Shown here: positions 1 to 6,170 of the stretch, in pieces
How the letters are laid out: each line of letters starts with the position of its first letter
Position numbering within the stretch: position 1 is the stretch's first letter
Assembly: GCA_027316975.1 (NCBI GenBank)
Contig: DAHVFL010000144.1
Location: 1 to 9,976, forward strand
DNA: 9,976 nt
Direction of reading: 5' to 3'
From: Chloroflexota bacterium
GTDB lineage: Bacteria > Chloroflexota > Ktedonobacteria > Ktedonobacterales > Ktedonobacteraceae
Program-made: the position numbers and the translations under genes
Notes under the pieces: model-generated
What the model saw: the letters and a program-made list of their open reading frames with translations, nothing else
Databases searched by the model: none
What the model was told of the DNA's origin: nothing

Positions 1-1
1 G

Positions 2-91
2 AGCTACACCATCCTGCGCGCGCCCGATGGCATGCTGCTTTTGCCACGCTACCGCTTGCAACGTGACAGTGGAGAGGAGAGACAGGCATGA
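2..91 (+). CDS. jetA: JetA (kleisin subunit of Wadjet), C-terminal fragment
   Basis: Only the last 29 codons and the TGA stop at 89-91 lie in the window; the rest is upstream. The visible peptide begins SYTILRAPDGMLLLPRYRLQ and ends in a short charged tail, GEERQA. The 'L-x-x-P-x-G-x-L-x-L-P-x-Y' pattern looks like a beta-hairpin closing a winged-helix domain, as expected for the C-terminus of a kleisin-like JetA (DUF2397/TIGR02677). The assignment rests mainly on position. In this Wadjet class the gene directly before the DUF2398 gene is the kleisin gene, and here the two overlap by ATGA, implying translational coupling. In the complex JetA bridges the JetC heads and carries JetB. The fragment is too short to identify on its own, and whether the full gene is intact cannot be seen. 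Confidence 0.7.
   Translation, partial: SYTILRAPDGMLLLPRYRLQRDSGEERQA
71..80 (+). promoter_or_regulatory. Shine-Dalgarno region for jetB
   Basis: A purine-only run, GGAGAGGAGA, contains AGGAG at 75-79, eight bases before the ATG at 88. It lies inside the end of jetA, so jetB translation is probably coupled to jetA through the ATGA stop/start overlap. It supports ATG 88 over the later in-frame ATGs at 106, 142 and 175, none of which has a comparable leader. Confidence 0.7.
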
Positions 92-1527
92 TCGAAGAGT
101 ATGAAATGCTGGCGAAGCCAACTTCAGGCGATGCTGAGATGGCATATTTGCCCGGAACAGCCATCACTTCAGGCATGGCAGATGTGTCGCAGGCATCGAA
201 CAATGGATACGTCAATCGCGCCGCGCTCACCCGCCAGCGCGCCAGCACAGCCGAGTTGTTGAAAGCGCACACCGGCCTGATGGAACGCGAAATCATCCTG
301 TCGCAGCAGTCCGAGCTATTCCGGCTGGTGAATCGTCACTATTTTGCTTTGCAGAACTGGCATGACCTGCATACCGGCTGGCGCATACAGCGCAGCGCAA
401 CCGTGATTCGCCTGGTGCGCCAGCTCAGCGCGGTCACGCCGGGCTATCTCTACGATCGCCTGAAAGATCCGGGAGACTTCGCCTGCCTGACCTGGATTCT
501 CTGGTACGCCGAGACGCGCCAGTTGAGCGGGCGCGGCAACGACCAGCAATTCCTGCTCTCCCAACTGGCGGAACAGATACAGGAGCAATCGCTGGCGGCA
601 GGCGATGAGGAAACAGCCTTCGACTTTCGCAGGCAGGCCGACCGCTACAGCATCCAGCGCGCCCTGCTCTACCTGGAAGAACTGGGCGGACTCCGCCTCG
701 TCGATGGACAGACGCGCCAATGGGTCGAGCAGGCTTCCGGCGCTGACGTGTTGTACGAATTTACAGACGTGATCCGCTCGCTTGTTTCTGCCTTCAATCC
801 CCAGCTGCTGGCCGTCGTTGCGGATCGCCTCAACAATAGCGAGAAAGAGCAGGCGCTCCAGCCCACAGTATTGCAGGCAGGGGAGAGCTTATACGCCGCG
901 CATATCCGCCCATTGTCGCGAGCGTGGCGCGCCCTGCTGCTCGGCCCGGCATTATTCAGATTTGACGATGCCGAAGCGTTCGCCGAACTGGTCATACACG
1001 CTGAAGTAATAGCCAACGAACTGCTCGAAACCTTTGGCTGGCAACTGGATGTCAAACGCGATTACGCCTGTGTGACACGCGCCAGCGGAATGTCTTCCGG
1101 CCCCGTTACCAGCCTCACCCCTTTCGGCGCGATTGACCAGATTGCCATGTTGCTCTGCACCACCATTCGAGAACAGGTGCAGGCAGGCGCGTGGCCTGCG
1201 CCCGATAGCTATGGCTGCCTGCGTACTACCATCCAGGACATGAACGCGCTCTTCTATACACTGCGCGAGCGGTTCGGCGACAATTGGGGCAGTGACGCGC
1301 GCACCCGCAGCGTGCGCAGTCTGCTGAACGAAGTGTACAAAAAGATGCGCCAGGTCGGGCTGCTGCGCGGACCCGATAGCAAAGGCAACATACTGATCTT
1401 GCCGACCGCCGCGCGCTATAGTGTGACCTACGACCTCGCAGCACAGGAGTCGAAAGCGAAGAAAAAAGAAACACGTAAAGCCACAACCGCAGCCTTGCCG
1501 GGCTGGAACGAGGAAGAGCAGGCATAG
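88..1527 (+). CDS. jetB: JetB, KITE-like subunit of Wadjet (DUF2398/TIGR02678 family)
   Basis: This 479-residue protein is the probable KITE subunit, a tandem winged-helix protein that binds the kleisin JetA and helps the SMC-like JetC hold DNA. The recognisable family core begins near residue 50. It shows the 'SELFRLVNRHYFALQNW' segment (about 76-91), then an arginine-rich strand (about 99-112). Next comes 'LYDRLKDPGDFACLTWILWYAE' (about 121-142) followed by 'QFLLSQLAEQI' (about 154-164), an order I associate with DUF2398. A second winged-helix-like region lies near the C-terminus ('LLNEVYKKMRQVGLL', then a hairpin around 'GNILILP'). I recall most family members as about 380-420 residues. 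The extra length is an unconserved-looking N-terminus of about 50 residues and a lysine-rich tail (453-479, KAKKKETRK). The start is supported by a Shine-Dalgarno sequence at 75-79 and the ATGA overlap with jetA. The gene is followed after 37 bases by jetC. There is no catalytic motif, as expected. Confidence 0.85.
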   Translation: MIEEYEMLAKPTSGDAEMAYLPGTAITSGMADVSQASNNGYVNRAALTRQRASTAELLKAHTGLMEREIILSQQSELFRLVNRHYFALQNWHDLHTGWRIQRSATVIRLVRQLSAVTPGYLYDRLKDPGDFACLTWILWYAETRQLSGRGNDQQFLLSQLAEQIQEQSLAAGDEETAFDFRRQADRYSIQRALLYLEELGGLRLVDGQTRQWVEQASGADVLYEFTDVIRSLVSAFNPQLLAVVADRLNNSEKEQALQPTVLQAGESLYAAHIRPLSRAWRALLLGPALFRFDDAEAFAELVIHAEVIANELLETFGWQLDVKRDYACVTRASGMSSGPVTSLTPFGAIDQIAMLLCTTIREQVQAGAWPAPDSYGCLRTTIQDMNALFYTLRERFGDNWGSDARTRSVRSLLNEVYKKMRQVGLLRGPDSKGNILILPTAARYSVTYDLAAQESKAKKKETRKATTAALPGWNEEEQA

Positions 1528-1549
1528 CCGGCCAGAAGATGCGCGGCTG

Positions 1550-1559
1550 AAAAGGGAAA
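1550..1559 (+). promoter_or_regulatory. Shine-Dalgarno region for jetC
   Basis: AAAAGGGAAA lies in the 37-bp jetB-jetC gap, with GGGA at 1554-1557, seven bases before the ATG at 1565. No promoter or terminator is evident in the gap, so jetB and jetC are most likely on one transcript. A second ATG at 1561 is out of frame and opens only a seven-codon frame. Confidence 0.6.
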
Positions 1560-1564
1560 CATGT

Positions 1565-4500
1565 ATGCAGTACACTCTCGATAATTTGACGGAATGGCCT
1601 GAAGCGCAAGACGGGCTAACGGCTGATGAGCGACTGGCGCGCCAGCTTGAACTGTTTGTTGAAGTGTTACAAGGCGAGGCCGGAGGGCCACGCGGCTACC
1701 GCCTGCGACGCATCCTGTTGACCAACTTCTGGCTATACGGCTCGCAAGAATTTGAGATACCACACGGGCGACTCTTCCTGGCAGGCGAGAACGCCAGTGG
1801 CAAATCTACCGTCTTGACGGCGGCGCTCCCCCTGGCCCTGGATGGCGATATCCGCCCGCATCGCCTCGATACTTTTGGCGGGCGCGAACGCCACATCGAG
1901 TACTATATCCTGGGTGGCAGCGAATCCGCTACCCCCTATAGCCACGAGCGCCGCACCGCTTACATCGCGCTGGAGTTCGAGTGGTGCGACGCGGATATTC
2001 CGCCCTTCGCCCCCGAACTACAACGGCTCTGGGAAAATGGCGAGCGAGAGAAGGCGCGTTTCCTGACCATCGGCGTCAGCCTGGCGGGCAATATCAATGC
2101 CAGCGAGCGCATCCGCCCGCTGCGCTTCCTGATTACCGATGGCTCGCGCCTCGGTCACGAGATGCACACCGTCTATGAAGTGGGCAGCAGGCACGAAAAA
2201 CATGCCTTTGACCACCCACGTTTCAAGCAACAGATGGAGGGGCATGGCATCATTTGTGAAACCCAGGCCGAGTACGAACGCCAGGTGGCGCGCTACCTGT
2301 TCGGCTTCAACGATGTGAAAGAGTTCCAGAAACTCATCAACCTCTTACTGGTGCTGCGCCGCCCGAACCTGAGCAGCGAGTTAAGCTTTTCGCGCGTGCA
2401 TGACTATCTCAAGCAGTCGCTGCGCAAAATTTCCGGCGAAACCACCTCGCATGTGATCGGTACCATAGAGCGCATCGACGCCATCCAGATCGAGAAAGAG
2501 CGCAGCCAGGAGGCATACGGCGCTGCTGACCGCCTGCATCGCGCCCAGCAGCGATTGGCGATGAGCAGGGCGCAACTGGCTGCCTGCGAGTATACCGGCG
2601 CGCAAGCGAGCGAGGATAGCGCGCAACATCGCGTAACGAAACTGCGCAAAGAACTGCAAGCCGCAGAGCAGGAACGCGCGCTGGCAGAATCCCTGACGCA
2701 AACATTGCAGGTGGAACAACACGAGGTCAGCAAACAGATTGCCACGCTGGAATCCAGCGAAGGACTGCAAGCCGCGAAACAACTGGCTGCCGCGCGCGAA
2801 CGCGCTCGCGAGGCGCATGAGCAGGCGCAACTGCAAGAACAAAGCCTCGCTGCCGCCCGTCGATCAAAACAGGCCAGCGCGGAAAATCTGCAACGTCAAC
2901 TGGCGCGCTTTGAAAACATCAAAACGGAGAGCGTGGCGCATACGCGAGAACTGGACCGCATCGCCACCGGGGAAGGCCAGTGGGAAGTTGCCGCCCTCCA
3001 ACTACAGGAGGCGCAACGTTTACTCAATTCCATTTCATTGACATCACCCTACCCGGTATCACTACACCAGAACATCGCTGCCCTGTCTGGCATGTTGTCA
3101 GAGGAGCGCATCGCCTGGTTACAGCGGCTAGAAACCTTCCATCAAGAGCGCGAAAAACTGGACGCGCAGGTGCAAAACGCGCGCGAATATGAGACAACGC
3201 GCTTTCAGGAATTGGACGAGACGCGCCGCCGTTTCCAGTCCGCCCGCGATCGCTTTTATGATGCCCTTGCCTCGCTCAACAGCGCGCTGGAACAATTCGC
3301 GCAGCCGGAAGTTGTCCAGCCAATGCATTCATCGTTGCTGCTGCAAGATGATATGGCAGAAGATGAAGCTCAACCCGCGCGCGTCATCGAACAATGCGCC
3401 CGCTCGCTTGACCAGTATCGCCAGACAATCGAGAACATCGAACGCGTGCTACACCAATCGGCGCAAGAGGAGCAGGCGCGGCTCAACGATGTACAGGTTG
3501 AACGCGGCGGGGTGCAGCGCGCATTTGATGAAGTCACAACGCTTTATGAGCAGAAACGCGCGGAACCCGAGTTCACACCGGCCCGTCAAGCACGACACAC
3601 GCTTGCTCGCGCAAAACTGGCTGAGCATGGCATTACCGCGCTGCCACTCTACATGCTGCTCGATTTCATTCCCGAAATCGATTGCGAAAGCGTAGAGGCT
3701 GGCCGCATCGAACAGATGCTGGAAGATGCCGGCTTACTGGACGCGCTGGTCGTCTCACCTGCGCAGGTCGACCGTGCCGATGCGCTGCTGGCAAGCGAAA
3801 ATTTAAGCGACCGCCGCCTTGATACAGAAATCTTCACAGCGATTTTCGATGAAGCTGCATCGAACTCCGCCCAACAAACTACGCCCGGTTTCTACGGATT
3901 GCGCTTTGATGAGTCGATCAATGCTCTGCCTGAAGCGGGCGGCGTAGATTGGGAACCAATTATCAACGCGCTGTTGCTGGCTCCCACCAGTTCAAGCGCG
4001 TTAGATGGCGAGAGGGCGACCGCAAGGGTCCCCGCCTCACATCTTCCCCACCCCTATAATGACTATGCCAGTGTGCTGTTTGAACAAGCTGGTAGCTGGA
4101 CGCATGGTATATTGAGCGGATATGCGAGTGGCGGCACGGCCCGCTGCACCGGCAAAACCACCCGCCTGCGCGCGCAACAGCGCGAACTCGAAGCGATCCA
4201 GCAGAAGCAAGCGCAACACGCCGAAACACTGGCAACGTTGGCCTTGCAGATTGAACTCCACGAAGCGCGGCTTGCCAGCATAGAGGAGCAAACCGCGCAT
4301 GTACGCAAGGCATTGGCCGCCAGTGGGATCGAGCCAGTGTTTGCCGAACTGGCGCAGGCCAGGGTCACGTTGGAAAACATCCAGAACACTTATCAAAAAG
4401 CGCGTCTCCAGACGCAAGCGGCGTGGCAGCGCTTCAATTCGCTGGTAATCCAACTAGAGCGAGAAAGCAACGGCAACGCCGCTTTTGCCAGCGAACGCCA

Positions 4501-6028
4501 GCGCGTCCAGGGCGCATTACTGGGAGTAATCCAGTTGCAAAACTCGGCCCGTTCGCTACAAACACATTTGAGCAGCCTCAATCACGCCTGGGACGAGTGC
4601 CATAGCGCGAGCGAAGCGCAGCAACAGTCAACCACCAACGAGGCAAACGTGGCAAGCTTGTACGAGCGTTTGCGCTCTCAGGCGATTTCAGCACGCGCCG
4701 AGGAAAACGAACTGCAACATATCGCGGAAACAACCGACGCCAGCGAGTTAAGCGAGCGATTACTGACCGTGCGCCAGCGCAGCGAGACGGTCAACAAAGA
4801 ATTGAACAACGCGCGTATCACCTACAGCCTGGCAAACCAACGCGCCGGAACTATCACAGAGCAATTAGTCGAAGGAGAGGAACGCCTGCAAGGAGCCATG
4901 CAGTTAGCAGGCGAAAAGAGAACGCACTTTGCGAAATTACTGGCCGCATATCCAGTCGAAGAACTGATTGTCGCGCATCAGCGCATGTCGGAGGGCCACT
5001 ATCCCGGCGCCGCCCGGCGCGTGCTGGGAGAAACTCTTCGCGAGGCGGATATTCCGGCGCGCAGGGAACAGCTGAATGAAGCCTATCGCGAGGCGTTTAC
5101 TACCGTTATGCGCGTTTTCAATCGCGAGCAGCCGCTCCTTTTGGAATACGGACCTGACCTGGACGAGCAGGGACTGGCGCTTTTCCTGAACGAAAACAAA
5201 AGCCGGGCTATCGAACTGCTCGAACTGTTGAGCGAGCGCATTAAGATGCAACAAATGCTGCTCAACCAGGAAGAGACGAAGCTGTTTGAGGATTTCCTGC
5301 TGCACGAAATCGCCGAGGCCATCCGCAGCGCCATCTTCGAGGCAGAAGAATGGGTGCAGCAAATCAACAAGGTATTGAGCGGCCTGCCCATGATCGGCGA
5401 ACACTACGCGCTGCAATGGAAGCCTCTAACCGAATACGACCTGAACAAGCCGGGCAGCCATCTTGCGCAGCACTACCGCCTGCTGCGCAAACCAACCCAG
5501 GCTTTAACCGCGGAAGAGACCGAAACATTAATGAACGCTTTCCGCCAGGAAATTGACGCTGTGCGCCTGCGGCAGCAGGAGCGTGCCGATATGAACTTCC
5601 TGGATGCCCTGGAACAGGTCTTTGACTATCGCGAGTGGTTCCACTTCGATGTGCTGGTCTCGCAGCCCGGCGGGCAGCGCCAGCGTTTGACGGACCGCGT
5701 GGCCGGTACGCGCAGTGGCGCGGAGCAGCTTTTCGCGCTCTACGTCCCGCTTTTCGCCGCCCTCGGCGCGCTCTATCGCAGCGCAGCGCCGGGCGCGCCC
5801 CGCCTGCTCGCCCTCGACGAGGCTTTTGATAAAGTCAGCGTAGCCAATACGCAGCGCATCATGGAATTTCTCGTCTCGCAAGACTTCCAGTGGATCATGA
5901 CAGGGCCACAGATCAGCGGCACCGGCGCAAAAATTCCCGCCTGCGCCCGCTACCTGATGATCCACGAAAAAGGTTCACCCATCGCAACAGCATCAGCTTC
6001 TTTCTGGAGCGATAGCAAGTCCCTCTAA
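1565..6028 (+). CDS. jetC: JetC, SMC-like ATPase of Wadjet (TIGR02680 family)
   Basis: This 1487-residue protein is the motor of the Wadjet complex, an SMC/MukB-like ATPase expected to dimerise and drive DNA loop extrusion by ATP hydrolysis. The N-terminal half of the head holds a perfect Walker A, GENASGKST, at residues 74-82 (K80, S81). A first long alpha-helical coiled coil, rich in E, Q, A, R and L, runs from about 305 to 680. A globular hinge follows, about 690-865, then a second coiled coil from about 865 to 1130. The C-terminal head has the signature SGAEQ at 1384-1388 and Walker B LLALDE with D1418 and E1419, followed by the D-loop-like DKVSVANTQ. All ATPase elements are intact, with no frameshift. 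The length suits this family. It sits between jetB (37 bp upstream) and jetD (142 bp downstream). One oddity is a stretch of about 14-20 residues in the hinge (from D814) encoded by a decayed palindromic repeat. General SMC and Rad50-like proteins are less likely given the jetB and jetD partners. Confidence 0.95.
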   Translation: MQYTLDNLTEWPEAQDGLTADERLARQLELFVEVLQGEAGGPRGYRLRRILLTNFWLYGSQEFEIPHGRLFLAGENASGKSTVLTAALPLALDGDIRPHRLDTFGGRERHIEYYILGGSESATPYSHERRTAYIALEFEWCDADIPPFAPELQRLWENGEREKARFLTIGVSLAGNINASERIRPLRFLITDGSRLGHEMHTVYEVGSRHEKHAFDHPRFKQQMEGHGIICETQAEYERQVARYLFGFNDVKEFQKLINLLLVLRRPNLSSELSFSRVHDYLKQSLRKISGETTSHVIGTIERIDAIQIEKERSQEAYGAADRLHRAQQRLAMSRAQLAACEYTGAQASEDSAQHRVTKLRKELQAAEQERALAESLTQTLQVEQHEVSKQIATLESSEGLQAAKQLAAARERAREAHEQAQLQEQSLAAARRSKQASAENLQRQLARFENIKTESVAHTRELDRIATGEGQWEVAALQLQEAQRLLNSISLTSPYPVSLHQNIAALSGMLSEERIAWLQRLETFHQEREKLDAQVQNAREYETTRFQELDETRRRFQSARDRFYDALASLNSALEQFAQPEVVQPMHSSLLLQDDMAEDEAQPARVIEQCARSLDQYRQTIENIERVLHQSAQEEQARLNDVQVERGGVQRAFDEVTTLYEQKRAEPEFTPARQARHTLARAKLAEHGITALPLYMLLDFIPEIDCESVEAGRIEQMLEDAGLLDALVVSPAQVDRADALLASENLSDRRLDTEIFTAIFDEAASNSAQQTTPGFYGLRFDESINALPEAGGVDWEPIINALLLAPTSSSALDGERATARVPASHLPHPYNDYASVLFEQAGSWTHGILSGYASGGTARCTGKTTRLRAQQRELEAIQQKQAQHAETLATLALQIELHEARLASIEEQTAHVRKALAASGIEPVFAELAQARVTLENIQNTYQKARLQTQAAWQRFNSLVIQLERESNGNAAFASERQRVQGALLGVIQLQNSARSLQTHLSSLNHAWDECHSASEAQQQSTTNEANVASLYERLRSQAISARAEENELQHIAETTDASELSERLLTVRQRSETVNKELNNARITYSLANQRAGTITEQLVEGEERLQGAMQLAGEKRTHFAKLLAAYPVEELIVAHQRMSEGHYPGAARRVLGETLREADIPARREQLNEAYREAFTTVMRVFNREQPLLLEYGPDLDEQGLALFLNENKSRAIELLELLSERIKMQQMLLNQEETKLFEDFLLHEIAEAIRSAIFEAEEWVQQINKVLSGLPMIGEHYALQWKPLTEYDLNKPGSHLAQHYRLLRKPTQALTAEETETLMNAFRQEIDAVRLRQQERADMNFLDALEQVFDYREWFHFDVLVSQPGGQRQRLTDRVAGTRSGAEQLFALYVPLFAALGALYRSAAPGAPRLLALDEAFDKVSVANTQRIMEFLVSQDFQWIMTGPQISGTGAKIPACARYLMIHEKGSPIATASASFWSDSKSL
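4005..4042. repeat. Decayed palindromic repeat translated within the JetC hinge
   Basis: This is an imperfect palindrome bounded by ATG (4005-4007) and CAT (4040-4042). Its centre reads GGGCGACC-GCAA-GGGTCCCC (4014-4033). GACC (4018-4021) can pair with GGTC (4027-4030), and the outer arms pair with gaps. It has the look of a REP-like intergenic hairpin (GGGCGACC..GGGTCGCCC) that has lost a G on the right side. Its core resembles the arms of the 118-bp element downstream of jetC (about 14 of 21 aligned positions, with one gap). It is read in frame as roughly residues 814-827 of JetC (DGERATARVPAS), a polar segment in the hinge. The palindrome is seen directly; the insertion origin is inferred. 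Confidence 0.55.
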
Positions 6029-6029
6029 C

Positions 6030-6147
6030 CAGTAGCGACGCCCCTTGTGGGTGTCCCGTGTTATTCGTCGATGTCTGCATACCACGAGATACGCGAACGA
6101 CACCCTGGGGTATGAAGACGGGACACCCACAAGGGGCGTCGCTACTG
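6030..6147. repeat. 118-bp inverted-repeat (MITE/REP-like) element between jetC and jetD
   Basis: The left arm 6030-6059 (starting CAGTAGCGACGCCCC) and right arm 6118-6147 (ending GGGGCGTCGCTACTG) are perfect reverse complements over 30 bp. The 58-bp centre has weaker nested pairing, for example CATACC at 6078-6083 with GGTATG at 6109-6114. The element starts two bases after the jetC stop and ends 23 bases before the jetD GTG start. There is no transposase ORF and no run of T after the right arm, so it is neither an autonomous element nor a standard intrinsic terminator. In RNA it would form a very stable long hairpin inside the operon message. It is most likely a non-autonomous dispersed repeat. 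No clear target duplication could be identified. The 142-bp jetC-jetD gap holds nothing else except the jetD ribosome binding site. Confidence 0.85.
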
Positions 6148-6155
6148 ACCTACTG

Positions 6156-6165
6156 AAGAAGGGAG
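6156..6165 (+). promoter_or_regulatory. Shine-Dalgarno region deciding the jetD start
   Basis: AAGAAGGGAG ends five bases before GTG at 6171, a strong and well-placed ribosome binding site. It lies just outside the inverted-repeat element. This favours GTG 6171 over the earlier in-frame TTG at 6045, which lies within the left repeat arm and has no comparable leader. Confidence 0.65.
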
Positions 6166-6170
6166 TTCCA

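Noticed and set aside
952..1575. 207-residue minus-strand frame opposite the end of jetB
   Set aside because: It overlaps a well-supported + strand gene, has a composition typical of antisense frames and no recognisable motif.
1561..1584. Seven-codon out-of-frame mini-ORF (ATG 1561 to TAA 1584) overlapping the jetC start
   Set aside because: It could act as a tiny leader peptide, but the ribosome binding site spacing suits ATG 1565 better and such chance ATGs are common. Nothing else supports it.
2381..2842. Long open frames on the minus strand across jetC (also 4037-4453, 4937-5416 and 5528-5965)
   Set aside because: They lie opposite a clear SMC coding sequence with intact motifs, and their products are Ala/Arg/Cys/Ser-rich without domain-like features. 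They are shadows of GC-rich codon bias.
6030..6147. Intrinsic terminator after jetC
   Set aside because: The stem is long and perfect, but the loop is 58 bases and no T-run follows the right arm, so it does not fit a normal rho-independent terminator. It fits a dispersed inverted-repeat element better.
6030..6147. Insertion sequence or CRISPR-like array
   Set aside because: There is no transposase coding capacity in 118 bp, and only two inverted arms rather than several direct repeats with spacers.
6045..6170. TTG at 6045 as the jetD start
   Set aside because: It lies inside the left arm of an inverted-repeat element, has no good ribosome binding site, and the encoded 42 residues look unlike the family. 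GTG 6171 has GGGAG at an ideal distance.
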